64,000 bases of DNA from Tamarix chinensis (GCA_030549775.1 CM060175.1:5084564-5148563); one strand, 5' to 3'. Positions 1 to 12,800 are shown, numbered from the stretch's first letter. The notes: a model not told the origin generated them from the sequence alone. Program-made: numbers and translations.

Positions 1-530
1 TCATTATTTTAAATAAATTAATAATAGTATCTAATAATTACTAATATTTTATTAATAATGTGAATGATTATTGATAATATTTATTATTATTAAGATAATA
101 TAAATTTGAATGATAATTGGTAATATTTAACAATAAATTAATTTAATAGTGAATGGTAGTAGATATAATATATATTATTTCATTATGATTATTAAAAGAC
201 ACCATTATGAACAATAATAATATAAAAAAATTAGAAATAAAATAATAATTAATAATAATATATGTAAACTATTATTTCTAATAATGAATAATTAATTAAT
301 TAATTAATTAGTATTCTTATATTAACGAGAATAGAATTAATTATTATTAAAATTATATAAAAATAAATATTATTGTTGTATTTCATAAACACTAATACCA
401 ACAGATGTGAGAGTCGGTATTAGTTATGTTGGTATAATGCTACTAATAACTACAGATATAAGAAAGGGCAAAAGATCTGTTGGCATAACATATTAATACC
501 AATAGATAAAAAATTTCTATTAGGAAAACT
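1..530. mobile_element. Left flank of the nest, probable CACTA interior
   Basis: AT-rich DNA with TAA/AAT runs and no coding signal. From about 390 to 530 there are short phrases (ctgttggca, taccaatagata) that recur just beyond the far side of the nest at 16850-16940. This suggests that 1-535 and 16842-17329 were once contiguous parts of one CACTA-type transposon. No left terminus is visible, so the element probably begins outside the window. Confidence 0.45.
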
Positions 531-535
531 ACATT
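531..535. repeat. Target-site duplication of element A, left copy (acatt)
   Basis: acatt directly precedes the TG of element A and is repeated exactly at 16837-16841 after its terminal CA. Confidence 0.8.
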
Positions 536-1285
536 TGTAACACTTCAAAAGTTACTATTTTTTTTAAATAGCGGAAGAATTTAAAATTAAAAACCTGTGA
601 ATTTTGGGGATGTTACTGCCACACTTAGTACTAGATCGGTTCACTCCAATCGTTCTAGTACCAAGTGCTAAGACTAAAAGAAATTTAATAATCAATTATA
701 AATCTAAACAATCTAAACTTCAAATGAGCATTAAACAGTTGTAAAACAGACATCATAGTACGCGTAAAGAATTGTAATTCATATCTAAAAGAGAAATAAG
801 CTTACAACCAATAAAAAGGTTCATCTAAAATACTCGATACAAATTAATAAATTATAAAAGGGTACATCCGATATGAAATAAATAACAAAAGGAGATAAAA
901 TAACAAGAAGAGTGAATCCGGCCACACTACTCTTGAACTTGGAGCCAAATATATGCTCAACACTCAGCTCTGCCTGATGTCTCCCCTACCTGCATAAAGT
1001 CAAAAGGGCCTTTTACTCGTGGGAATGAGCAGCACCCATGAAAAGGGTGATTAATACGCTACGTACTGAGTAAGGTAATCGTGCACTAAGGCTAACATAC
1101 AAAATCACATAAGCCATGCAAAATGATAAAAAGAGCATAAAGTCTAATATAATACATAATGGCATACGATCATTCAGGAAAATATACAAAGGCCCATTTA
1201 TCATCTGGATTAATTACTTAATTAATCTCTTATCGAAAATCATTTCACACCATGCTTTTTATCAAATCCATGCGAGTATGGGAAC

Positions 1286-1735
1286 CCTACTATTATAGCC
1301 GGTGGACTGGATACATACAGGGCACAAAGCTCCTGACCACGATTATTGCCGGTATACCGGATACATGCAGGGCACAAAGCTCCTGACCACTATTATTGCT
1401 GGTGGACCGGAAACACACAGGGCATAAAGCTCCTAACTACTATTATTGCTGGTGGACTGGAAACATATAGGGTATAAAGCTCCTGACCACTATTATTCGC
1501 CGGTGGACCGATCTGGCCCCGATGCTCATGGTGTTTCATTATAATTACTTAGTGACTTTCCTAGTTATTAGTATAATTATGTTCGGTTTGTTAAGCAAAG
1601 AATCCCCCACTATTATAGCCAGTGGACTGGAAACGCATAAGTACAATGTCTGACCACTATTATTTGCCAGTGGACCGATCACATATAAGGTAAAACCCTA
1701 ACCACTATTATTCACCGGTGGACCAGTCTGAGCCC
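1286..1735 (+). repeat. Minisatellite of element A
   Basis: About four clean units of 54-58 bp (1286-1520), then two more diverged ones. Each carries ccactattat(t/a)gccggtgg followed by a 'ggaaacacacagggcataaagctcctgac'-like segment in variable form. The CCAC...GGTGG core can fold into a short stem. The same core recurs in elements B and C. Confidence 0.85.
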
Positions 1736-2354
1736 GGCTCAACAATCTTCCACTTTAAATAATTAATGTATTACGGTGTCTTATTTAGAATCTTCACCCT
1801 AGACATGTATGACTCACTCCCTCTATGATTATCCTCCAACTGACCCATACCATATCATGAGAACCCTACACCTCCTAACTTACCCTAACAACCTTTCCTC
1901 TATACTCTAACTCACATTAGAAGTCCAAATCTGATGTATGTGCGTCAAGGCCCACTACCTTACACTTCCAAGTCCAATCCACACCTCACTCTAGGATTTT
2001 ATCCCGAAACCCTAATTTAAGCCTACATGGCCCATCCTACTCCATCTCACACAACCCAACTTATTTTAACACTCCACACATCACAACCCACGGATTCCAC
2101 CCTCATACTCACACTTCCATCACCAAGTACACGTATGACCACCAAAACCATAACTGTCAACATCAAACCCTAGCTTAGTATCCTACATAACCTTATACAG
2201 TCCCACGTATTATTTTTCATTCAAAGCATTCCAACACCCAAACAACTCATCCATTACCTTCCTTACATCCCAAATCAAATTTTCATACGTAAACTTTACT
2301 CCCATGCAAGTGCTAACCTCCCCATGTGAACCTTCGAACTTTTTCATGCAAACC

Positions 2355-2359
2355 CTAAA
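2355..2359. repeat. Target-site duplication of element B, left copy (ctaaa)
   Basis: ctaaa abuts the degraded end of element B and is repeated exactly at 13474-13478 beside the intact TGTAACAC terminus. Confidence 0.8.
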
Positions 2360-3809
2360 TATAATCCCCCAAAATTTTAAAAGCTTATAATTTAATAAAT
2401 AACATTTATTTGGGATAAATTATCATTTAAATCTATTTATTTTAATTATTTTATGGATTTTTTAGTAAATAAAATTGGGTATAAATATTTAATAAGTTAA
2501 AATAAATATTTTGTTATTTTATCATACCCTTTTTATTTAAATAATTTTCAAACCATTATTTTACTAAAATTATCCTTTTTAAAACCCTTATATTTTAATT
2601 ATATCAAATTAAATTATCAAATAAATTTATTACCCAAAATTATTCTATTTTATTATTTTATCAATTGAATTATTTTATTCCATTTCCCCTTTTCTTTTCC
2701 TTTTTCCCTTTTTCTCTCCCCTTTTTTCTCCTTTTTCTCTTTTCCTTCTTTCTCCTTTTCTTCTTTGGGCCGCCGGTGCCCTGGCCTGTCCCTCCCTCTC
2801 CCTAGCGCGCTGGGCCGTAGGCCCAATCTTCCCCCTTCCCCTCCTTCTCCTACGTCGAGCCTAGCCTGTCTCCTTTTTTTCTTTCTTTCCCCTTCTCCCC
2901 GATCGGGCCGGCTCACATGATTTTCCATCGGCTGCCCATGGCACCAGTCCCCCTCCCTTTTTTTTTCTTCTTCCCTTCTTCTTCTTCCTCTATCACCGGT
3001 GAAAATCCCAACCCCCGCCATCCCTGCCTGCAACTCCCTCTCCCCCGTTGACCTCCCCCTATCTCCCTCCCTCTCCTTCTCGTCGTTTTCCTGCCATACC
3101 GACCCTACCATTCTCCCTTCCCCACTCCCTGCCATCGCCAATCCTTTCTCTATCTCCCTGCAACTCCTATTCCCTAACCCCTACCGTCACCCCTCGAGCC
3201 TACCTAGCCCCTCCTCTCTCTCCTTCTTCTTTTTATTCTTCCCTTATTGTCGCATTTGGCCATTTTTCTCGAGCCTCACATGCTCCCCGACCCTCGTTTT
3301 CTCCCTTTCTTCTCCTCCCCTCTCCCCCCTATTTTTGTTTCGCTACCCATCTCCACCGCTTCTGCTGCCTCAACCACCACCTGCACCACCTCCTGCCACC
3401 CTCTACCTCACCCCCGATTGATCACAGCCTCCATCGAGCCACCCCGCAGCCCCCTTCTTCCTCCTCTCTTTTTTCTCTTCTTTACCCCCCTTCTCGGCAA
3501 CCACCCTATACAGCCCCGATCCTCCGCCGTTCTGCCGCCTATGCCACCACTTGAGCCACCACAATAATCCCTGCAACCCCCTCTACCACCCCCAATCCTC
3601 ATTTGGCCAAAACCACCACCCACAGGCCCTCGTTTTCCATCCCCATTTTCCTTCCTCACCAGCCCCCATCTCGACCTCCCTCCTCGGCCGCCACCTTCGC
3701 AGCTTCGCTGCCGCTGCCTCCACAACCTTTAGCCACCGTCAACCCTTCCTCAACCACCACTTACACCCCCTCTCCACCTCTACACCATTCCCTTGCCTTA
3801 AATCCTCCT

Positions 3810-3814
3810 CCACA
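3810..3814. repeat. Target-site duplication of element C, left copy (ccaca)
   Basis: ccaca precedes element C and recurs exactly at 9593-9597 just after its terminal CA. Confidence 0.85.
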
Positions 3815-4552
3815 TGTAACACCCCCAAATTTACTACTGAAAAATTTCGTTTAAATCAAAGTTTTAGCGGAAGTAGGAAAATTAAAACCGTAAATCCGGG
3901 GGCATTACCGCCACACTTAGTACCAGATCGATCCATAACTACCGATCGGATACCGAGTGCTAAGGCTAAAAAGAATAAAGCTAGAAACGGATCACTCATA
4001 AAACTCAAATTCTACAAACCAGAGTGCGAAGATAAGAAGTTACGTTCCGAAATACAATTTAAAATGTCCAAATATCAGAATACTTAAAACAACGGAGTCG
4101 CAAGATACGATAAAACCCTTAAAAAGTTAAATACGGCATTTGTACCCTCTAAAGACAAATACGGTTAAAACACACGATTTTCGAAGGTAATTGTCCGGAC
4201 TACTTACTTACTCATATCCAGCCTTCCACCCCAACTTAGTAACTGATCAGGACCTGCATCAAAGGTCTGCTCCCCACCATCGGTGGATCATCACAGGACC
4301 CGGTCAATCAAGGCAGTATCAGTACGGGTCCAGTACTGAGTAAGGCGTAGGCGCTAAGGCCAAGCATACAATCACACACGATCATAACAGCAACATGAAA
4401 TAATACACAAGATACATGCTCAATACGTCAGCCATACATCAGGATAAGTAAGCGGAAAGCTGAATTATGCTCATACAATGTCCGTTGTTTCTTATTATAA
4501 TAACAATCTCTTTTACCAACAATCTTTATTTAACCTGTAAGCACGGGGACCT

Positions 4553-5060
4553 CCACTATTATAGCCGGTGGTCCGGAAATATAATCACAGGGCAGAACGC
4601 CTCTGACCACTATTAATAACCGGTGGATCGGACTGGCCCCGCACTTACATGGTGTTCCACTGTAAGCGGTTAGTATTTTTCCTGATTTAACTTATTTACT
4701 TTGGATGTACTGAGCCGAGATCCCTCCACTATTATAGCCGGTGGTCCGGAAATAAACACAGAGCAGAACGCCTCTGACCACTATTAATAACCGGTGGATC
4801 GGACTGGGCTCGGCTCAACAATCTCACTTTACGTTATTGGTGTCTTCTCGGTATCTTTCCTGATTTAACTTATTAGTTTGGGTCTGTCGAGCCCGGATCC
4901 CTCCACTATTGTAGCCGGTGGTCCGGAAATATAATTACAGGGCAACACGCCTCTGACCACTATTAATAACCGGTGGAACGGACTGGGTCGGGCTCATCAG
5001 TATTTCACTTTAAGCAGTTAATGTCTTATTCGTATCTTATTGAATCATATCAGGTCCTTG
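4553..5060 (+). repeat. ~175-bp satellite, three units, element C
   Basis: Units start at 4553, 4726 and 4903. Each opens with CCACTATTATAGCCGGTGG (the third has one change), continues with 'ccggaaat...cagggcag', a second 'ccactattaataaccggtgg' core, and a spacer containing 'cctgatttaactta'. It is the same minisatellite family as in elements A and B, but with a longer higher-order unit. Confidence 0.9.
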
Positions 5061-5229
5061 ACATGCATAAGTCATTCACTACATTCATTACACATAACAC
5101 ATGGTAAAATTCCACATTCACAACTATACTTGACTCAATAATACACATAATAACGCCAAACAACTCTAAACAGCCATACGAACCATGATGGTCCACACCA
5201 AGCCATGGTTAACCACTCTCAACCTTCTT

Positions 5230-5620
5230 TTGTCTATAACAACCATAATACCATCACGAAAATCCTAATACCACCATAAGTCATTAATACCACCAAGAAA
5301 ACATTAAAACCACTATATCAACCACAATACCATCCTCCAAACCCTAATACCACAATAGTCATTAATACCACCAATAAATCATTAAAACCACTATACAAAC
5401 CGCCATACCATCTTCCAAACCCTAATACCACAATACCATCTTACAAAGCCCAATACTACCCTAGTCATTAATACCACCCAGTAATTATTAAAACAACTAT
5501 ATAAACCCTAATGCCACCTTACAAACCCTAATACCACCATAAGTCATTAATACCACCAAATACTCATTAAAACCACTATATACACTCCAATACCACCAAG
5601 CAACAGACTCCCCCACACAA
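5230..5620 (+). repeat. Degenerate AATACCACC / TTAAAACCAC repeats, element C
   Basis: Phrases such as 'aaaccctaataccaccataag', 'tcattaataccacca' and 'cattaaaaccactata' recur every 30-60 bp. They occupy the same relative place in the element as the private satellites of A and B, but the sequence is different. Confidence 0.8.
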
Positions 5621-6339
5621 CCTTAATTCATACCCACCTTGTTGTTTACTTAATTCCACTTTCTCCTCATTATTTCACAAATGGCGAACTACTTAGGTCG
5701 TCCATACCTTGTTTAGCCAACATACTCCCCTTTGGTCATTCTAACCTCTTATTTTTCTTTTTCAAGTCTTCCACTTCACCCCACTCACTCACATAACCCA
5801 ACCTACATGACGTAGGGGTCACATCACATCACACTACATCACAACACATCACACTACATCACAGCATATTAGCACACGAAGACTAGGACACGGGGACGTA
5901 CCTCGGATCCATGCAGCGCTTCACAAACAAGCATATAGTATACATATTATAACACCCAATTGTACAAAGCATATAAGACACTTAAAACTTGCAGAGCACA
6001 CAAGAGCCTTAGTTACGTCCTTACCTAAATCGGCGCCGGGCTTGGAGCACGCTCCTACACTTCCTGGGGTTTGACCCGGTTACCTATAAGAGGGGAAATA
6101 CTTAGGGTTAATCTCCCTCTTCCGGAATTATCGAAATTCCTATCTTACCCCTATCATGGCCTAATACCAAGGCTACTATTAATAATGGGGTTTATAATTA
6201 AAAAGGATTAGGTTATTACTACTCTTATGATAGCTTATACGAATTATCACTAATTAAGTAGATTTTAGAAATCAAATACTAAGGTGAGGGTCTTAACAAC
6301 ATTAATAATATGCACCAATAATACCTACCCTAATAAGAA

Positions 6340-6448
6340 TACTATTTATAATACTAGTGCTCCTAATAAAAATAATAGTAGCTATAATGATAATAATGAT
6401 AATAGTAATAATTGAAATCATATTAGCATTAGTAATAGTGTATTATTG

Positions 6449-6483
<35 letters not shown>

Positions 6484-7672
6484 GTATTAGTACAACCATA
6501 GTCACTTAGGTGACAAAATCAATAATAATGTTACTAACAATAATAGGGATAATAATAATAATGATAGGAATGAAGACAATAATAATACAAATAATAATAA
6601 TAAATACAATGAAAATATTAGTAATAATATCAACGATTATAAGAATAATATTAATAAGGATAATAAGAATAACTGTAATAATCGATAAAATAATAGATGC
6701 GATAAACACAATAACGATAAAACAATGATAAGAATAATAATGATAATAATAATAACCACACTAATGATAGTAATGAAAGTAATAATAATAATATTACAAT
6801 AATAATAGTAATATGGGTAATAATGGTAATGATAATAATGATAATAATAATGATACTAATAATAATAGTAATAATAATAATAAAAATAACAACAGCTTTA
6901 ATAACGTTGATAAGAAAATAGTAAAGACAACAATAATAATAATGATATTAATAACACTACTACTAACAACAATAATAGTAATAGTGATAGCAATAATAAT
7001 AATAATAATAGCCATGATAATAATAATAACAATAATAATGCTAACAATAATAATACTAAAAATAACAATAATAATAATAATAATACTAATAGTAAAATAA
7101 TGACCATGATAATAATAATTGTAATATTAATAACAATAACACAACCCTAAGTATAATAGCAATAATAATAATAATATCAATAATGACAATAATAACAATA
7201 ATAGTACTAACAATAACAATAGTAAAAATAACAATAATAATATTAATAATAACAATTATATTAGTAATAATAATAATCATACTAGTAATACTATTAATAG
7301 TAATAACCATCATAATGTTAATATTAATAACGATAATAATACTAACCCTAATGGTAACGTTAGTAATAATAACACTTAATAATAATAATAATAGGGATAA
7401 TAATAATAATAATAACAATAATAACAACAACAATAATAATAATAATAAAGATAATAACAATAATAATATCAATAATAATAATAGCAATAATAATAGTAAT
7501 AATAATAAGGATAAAAATAATAATAATAATATGATAATAATAATAATAGTAATAATAATAATATCAATAATAGCAATAATAATAATAATATCAATAATAA
7601 GAATAACAACAATAACATTAATAATAATAATAATAATAATATCAATAATTATGTTAATATAATAATAATAAG

Positions 7673-7705
<33 letters not shown>

Positions 7706-7915
7706 GTAATGAGAATAATAATAATAATGATAATATTAATATAATAATGATAAAGATAATAATAATAATAACGATAATAATAATAACAATAATATAATAA
7801 TAATGATAATTGAATGGGTGGTAGTATTAGTAGTAATAATGGTATTAGTAATAATAATGATAGTGTTAATATTAATAATAATAATACTCATAATATTAGT
7901 TAATAATATTAATCC
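6340..7915. repeat. Very long AAT/ATA trinucleotide array, element C
   Basis: About 1.5 kb of almost uninterrupted aat/aac/aag/gat triplets. Reading frames across it (poly-Ile, poly-Asn or poly-Leu) are artefacts of triplet composition. A shorter, more degraded array lies at the matching place in element A. Confidence 0.95.
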
Positions 7916-8873
7916 CACTAATCACCTTTTATTTATTTATTTAACCCTTATTATTATTTACTTATCTTATTTATTTATTTATTTTATTTTCTAGGACTTA
8001 GGGTTCAGGGGGGGTTGACAACCTGACTGGGGTGGTGGTGGCGGCGGCGGCGCGGCGGCAGCAGCGGCGGCGACGGCGGTGGAGGAAAGGAAAGAGGGAA
8101 AAATGGTGGTGGAGGCTAGGGAAGGGAAACCAAAGGGAAAGGGAGGTGCGGGGTGGTAGGGCAGGAGTTGCTAGTCATTTTGGAGGGTGGTGGTGGCGCT
8201 GCAAGCGGCGGCGTGGCCGGCGGTGGCGGCGCGAAGGTGGCGCCAGGGCTGGAAGGGCCGATTCGGGAAGGGTTTTTCGCACGGCCAAGGCGGCACGTGC
8301 GGCGCGAGTTAGGGTGGCAAAGATGGTTGGTTGCGTAGAGGGCAGTGTAGGGAGAATTGTGGTGGCGAGGGCAGGCGGCAACGGTGGCCGAGGGCGGAGG
8401 AAACGGCGGCTGAAAGTGGGGCGGCGCGACGGTTTGGATTTCTGGGTTCCAAAAATCGAACCCGATTCAGGCCAGGGGTTGGGGCTATTTATAGAGGGAT
8501 TGGGACGGGAAAACGACAAGGACACGTGGGAGGTTAGGTGGGTTAGGTCCGGTGAGCTGTCCGGCGCAGGTCTGCCGGCGCAGACCAAACCCTGTCGGGG
8601 AAGAAAAGTCAGGGCTTGCGTGTGGGGAAACGCTGCCCGATGGGTCATGTCAAGAGGAGAGGTCAGTCAGGGGTGAAAAGACGGGAGAGAAGGACGGAGG
8701 AGGGACGGGACGCTCGCCGCTGCGTTTTCCGGCGAGCTTGCGAGTTGCAGAAGCGGGACGGCGGCGTCGCGAGGAAGAAGAAGGGAGGAGGGGCTGGACC
8801 GGCGGTCCAGGGGAAAGAAAGAAGAGGGAGGAAACCGGCCGGACCGCGCGGTTTCTTTTCCCTTTAAATGAAA

Positions 8874-8910
8874 CGCTGCGTTTTGGGCGAGGTTTGGCGA
8901 AAACGCAGCG
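8874..8910. repeat. Perfect 11-bp inverted repeat
   Basis: CGCTGCGTTTT (8874-8884) pairs with AAAACGCAGCG (8900-8910) across a 15-nt loop. Confidence 0.85.
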
Positions 8911-8952
8911 CTCGCGTCGTCAGGCAACGGTCAAAATTTCTTTGTATCGCGA

Positions 8953-8989
8953 CGCGGCGTTTCAGCGACTTCAGTGTCGAAACGCCGCG
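8953..8989. repeat. Perfect 10-bp inverted repeat
   Basis: CGCGGCGTTT (8953-8962) pairs with AAACGCCGCG (8980-8989). Its arms resemble those of the inverted repeat 80 bp upstream. Confidence 0.85.
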
Positions 8990-9592
8990 TTTTGGGTCAC
9001 GGGCGGCCGGGCTCGCTGGGCCGCGGCGAGAAGAAGGAAAAGGGAAGGGGTTTGGGCCAGCAGGCCGGCCCAGGTCGGGGGAAAAACAGGGGAGAGAAGG
9101 GGAAGGAAGAAAAAGGGAAAAAGGAGGGAGGAAAAAGGAAAAAGGGAAAAAGAAAAAGAGGGAAAATTTTGGGATTGGTTTAATTAATATCATTTGGATA
9201 ATTTAGGGTATTTAATATAATTATCAAAACCAGTAATTAATTTCTACCTTTAGGTAAATTTTGGGATTTATGGAAAAATCTTCCTAAATTTATTTTAATT
9301 AACAAAACCCCTAAATTTTCCTCTAATTAAATTACTCATATATTTTATATTAATTTGAAACTATTTTATCCTCCCTATTTTATATAATTTAAGGTACTTA
9401 ATAAATTTCAAAAGTGAAAACCTTAATTAACTTAAATACCATAATCTCCCCTATTTACACTCTTATAATTTCCTTCTTGATTTATCCTATTAATTCCTTT
9501 TTATCTCACTAAAAGTAGTTTATTTTAATAAATTCCCTAATAATCTCCTATTTGGCCATGATTTTCTAAAATAGGGATTTTGGGGTATTTCA

Positions 9593-9597
9593 CCACA
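9593..9597. repeat. Target-site duplication of element C, right copy (ccaca)
   Basis: Exact repeat of 3810-3814. Confidence 0.85.
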
Positions 9598-10359
9598 TGC
9601 CTATTTTCCTAGCCTAAAAACCCTAACCCAAAATTGCCCTTTTTTCCTCTTTTCACCACCTTCGAGCCCCCTCCTCCTCATTTATTTGCATGCAGCTCAT
9701 GTTGCATTAGCAGCATGAGTTTCTGCATTTCTTGATCTAGTTTTTTAATAATTTTAAGGTATAATAATATTTTAATTTAAGTATTTGATTAATTAAGCAT
9801 TATAAAGTTTTATACTTTGATTTTATTATTTCTAATGTAATAAATCTTGATATTATTTTTGGGTATTGGTTTTGATAATCAAAGCTTGAACCTTTAACTA
9901 GAATACCGGTGATGTTCATTTTTGCGGGAACTGAGGTAATCGTTAAATCTCGCTTAAACACATAGATTAACATATGTTAGCACATTAGGATTGTTAGTAT
10001 ATTATTATGCTTGGTTTTTATTGTTTAATATGATATATGTGGCTCTTGTGTTGACTGATGAAAAGGAAGCATGATAGATTATTGCTATGTATGGAAATAT
10101 TATTTAGGATAAGAGTTTGGTTGTTAATGAAAATGTTAAGTATTAACCATGTTATATTATGCTATTGTGATTCTTAATGCATGATTAATATTTTGGAAGC
10201 CTTAGGGGATTTTAGTAAGGTATCTTGTACAAGAATATGGCCTAATATATATATGGGTGCTAATAATGTTATATTAATTATAAGAGTGGTGGATGAGGAG
10301 TTAATATTAATATTTTATGTAGTAATAATAATAATTTAATATAAATTGTGTACTAAGGG

Positions 10360-11720
10360 CAAAAAGGTAATTCTTAATTAAAAAGGATATTATGGTATTT
10401 TTGGAGGTAAGGGTAAAATAGTAAATTTGTTAATAAAAGGATAAAATGGTAATTTTGGAAGTAAAGGATAAATTGGTCATTTTGGAAGTAAGGGGGTAAA
10501 ATGGTAATTTTGTAATTGAAGGGGAAAAATGGTAATTTTGTGAATAAAGGGTAAAATAGTAATTTTGTGATAAATTGTTAATTGGTAATTTTGTAAGAAG
10601 AGGGCAAAATGGTAATTTTATAATAAAAGGGTAAAATTATAATTTTGTAATTAAAGGGAAAAATAGTAATTTTGTGATTAAAGGGAAAATTGGTAATTTG
10701 GAAATTAAAAGAGGTAAAATAGTAATTTTGTAATTAAGGATAAAATGGTAACCTTTATAAGTGAAAGGGTATTATGGTAATTTTTGGAAGTTAAGGGATA
10801 AAATGGTAAATTTGAAAGTAAAGGGGTAAGATGGTAATTTTATAAATAAAAGGGGTAAAAGTGAAAATTAGAAAGGAGTAACTTGGTAATTATAATAATT
10901 GAGAAGGGTAAAATAATAATTTAAATAATTAAAGTGTAATTTGATAATGTAATAATGGAGAAGGGTAAATTGGTAAATATGATAAATGTGAGGGGTAATT
11001 TGGTAATTTAACCAACTAGAGGGTATTTTTGTAATTTTGATAATGGAGTAGGGTAGTTTGTAACTAAAGGGTAATTTGATAATGTAATAATGGAGAAGGG
11101 TAAAATGGTAAATATAATAAATGTGAGGGGTAATTTGGTAATTTAACCAACTAGAGGGTATTTTCGTAATTTTGATAATGGAGTAGGATAGTTTAGTAAT
11201 TATGACAATTAAGAAGGGCAATTTGGCAATTTAAATAACCAATGGGTAATTTGGTAAATTTAATAATGGAGAAGGGTAGTTTGATAATTATGATCATATA
11301 AAAGGGTAATTTGGTAATTTAACCAACCAGAGGGTAATTTAGTAATTTTGATAATGAAGAAAGGTAGTTTGGTAATTAATAATAGAGGACGGTAATTTGG
11401 TAATTAACTAAATAAAGGGATAATTTGGTAACTAGGATAATAAGGAAGGGTAATTTGGTAATTTGACCAACTCAAGGATAATTTATTAATTATAATAAAG
11501 GAAAAAGGGCAAAGTGGTAACCTAGCCAATTAGATAGAAAGTATATTAAGTGTAACAATTATGAAGGGGGATTAGTGACCTAATAAGTATGGGCAATAAC
11601 TTGGTAACCTAAATCGAGTAAGGGGTAACTTGGTAATTTTGTAACAAGGAGGGTAATATGGTAATTTATCAAGTAAGGAAGGGATGACTTAGTAATTATA
11701 TAAGTAAGGGGTAAATGAGT
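10360..11720. repeat. 1.3-kb minisatellite private to element B
   Basis: Dozens of imperfect 28-36 bp units of the type 'agggtaaaatggtaattttg' in many variants (gtaatttggtaat, ggtagtttggtaatt). Two neighbouring blocks, about 10,945-11,050 and 11,065-11,180, are near-identical, pointing to a recent ~120-bp duplication inside the array. There is no match in elements A or C at the corresponding place. Confidence 0.9.
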
Positions 11721-12439
11721 AATTTGTACCTAATATGTCGTTGTGATTGTGGAATTTCGTAATATGACTCAAATAACACTGATTAGCGAGGTAAGAGTAT
11801 TTGATGATGAGTAGGTATCACGAGAACGAATTCTAATTCAAAATTAGATGAGATTAATATGGCCTTAATGATTCTTCTATGTTACCTTGGACAATCATTT
11901 GAATAAGAAATGTCTGATGAAATCAGAACGATCAAAAGTGAATAACTATATGATTGTTGTACTTCTGTGATCACCCTTAATTAAGACACTAATACTTAAA
12001 GTGAAAGACCTAGAGATCGGGAATGGTGGCTCTTTAGGGGTCGCTACCCTAAAGATGTGGTTTAGCCCATGATTATTTGGTATTTGCTGGAGTGCCTTTG
12101 TGCCCCAGCCAGACCCTATATCTACTCTATCTAACTCTACGGACTTAGTTAGGGGGTATGCATACTTAAGGATTAGGTGTCCTTGTCGGTAGTGTACTGA
12201 GTTAGCTTTATGCATCAGTATGACTAGGGTACATTTGTGTCCCTGGGTTGATAGTTGAAGGGTACTGAGTAGCTTTTATGCACAAGTGCGACCGGCGTAC
12301 CTTTGTATCCCGGGATCTTGATCTCCCTATCGAGGTAAATAAATGGAATTGCTATACTAATTAAAAAGGGAAAACACTAATCATTAAAGTGAAAGATTAA
12401 TTAGCTGAACCTAGTTGAATTATATAGTATGAGTACTGA

Positions 12440-12800
12440 TCCACCGGATATAATAATGGCCTAGGAGTTTTTTCCCTAGATGATGTTTATGAGTACCGAT
12501 CCACTGGATATAATAGTGGACCAGGATGTTTTACCCTGGATGATGTATATTTGTACTCCGATCCACTGGCCAGAATAGTGGGGGTCCCAAACTCAATAAA
12601 TTTGATTTGGCTGTGAATAAATTATGGAAAGTACTAATCACTTATAGTGGAATATGATGTGAGTCAGGGCCAGACCGGTCCACCGGCGAATAATAGTGGC
12701 CAGGAGCGTTTTGCCCTACATGACCGGTCCACTGGCGAATAATAGTGGCTAGGAGCATTTTGCCCTGCATGATCGTTCCACCGGCTATAATAGTGGGGTT
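12440..12800 (-). repeat. CCAC...GGTGG minisatellite of element B
   Basis: On the plus strand it reads 'gaccggtccaccggcgaataatagtgg' and 'ccaccggctataatagtgg' variants, the reverse complement of the satellite core of A and C, with spacers like 'caggagcgttttgccct'. About five cores are visible. Confidence 0.85.

Larger units (their letters stand above)
8030..9175. repeat. GC-rich to purine-rich block, element C
   Basis: Starts with ggtggtggcggcggcgg runs, passes the TATA-like site at 8485, then a CG-rich zone holding two perfect inverted repeats (8874-8910 and 8953-8989), and ends in a G/A-only tract. Open frames on both strands here are compositional (R/G/E-rich or P/S-rich) and resemble no known protein. 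Matching blocks occur in A (15240-16545), B (2680-3814, inverted) and the fourth copy (23866-24230). Confidence 0.8.
3815..9592 (+). mobile_element. Element C: innermost and youngest long LTR-like element
   Basis: Uninterrupted 5,778-bp unit beginning TGTAACACCCCC and ending TTTTGGGGTATTTCA, flanked by ccaca at 3810-3814 and 9593-9597. Contents in order: head shared with A and B (3815-3975), three units of a ~175-bp satellite (4553-5060), AATACCACC-type repeats (5230-5620), the 'cttacctaaatcgg' block (5990-6100), a 1.5-kb AAT array (6340-7910), a G-rich then purine-rich region (8030-9175) and an AT-rich tail. A TATA-like CTATTTATAGAGGG lies at 8485, about 4.67 kb from the left end, where a U3/R boundary could be. 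Open frames in the G/A-rich part are low-complexity shadows. No gag-pol domain is recognised. A solo LTR fits best; a non-autonomous element is the alternative. Confidence 0.85.

Noticed and set aside
2653..3554. Overlapping long open frames on both strands (Pro/Ser-rich and Arg/Glu/Gly-rich)
   Set aside because: They arise from the CT/GA-rich block of element B; low complexity, no domain, open on both strands together.
6506..7994. Poly-Ile, poly-Leu and poly-Asn open frames
   Set aside because: Products of the AAT/ATA triplet array, which lacks stops in some frames by composition.
8032..9206. Open frames up to 214 aa in the G/A-rich part of element C
   Set aside because: Compositional artefacts of a purine- and GC-rich repeat block; not conserved in the matching blocks of A, B or the fourth copy.
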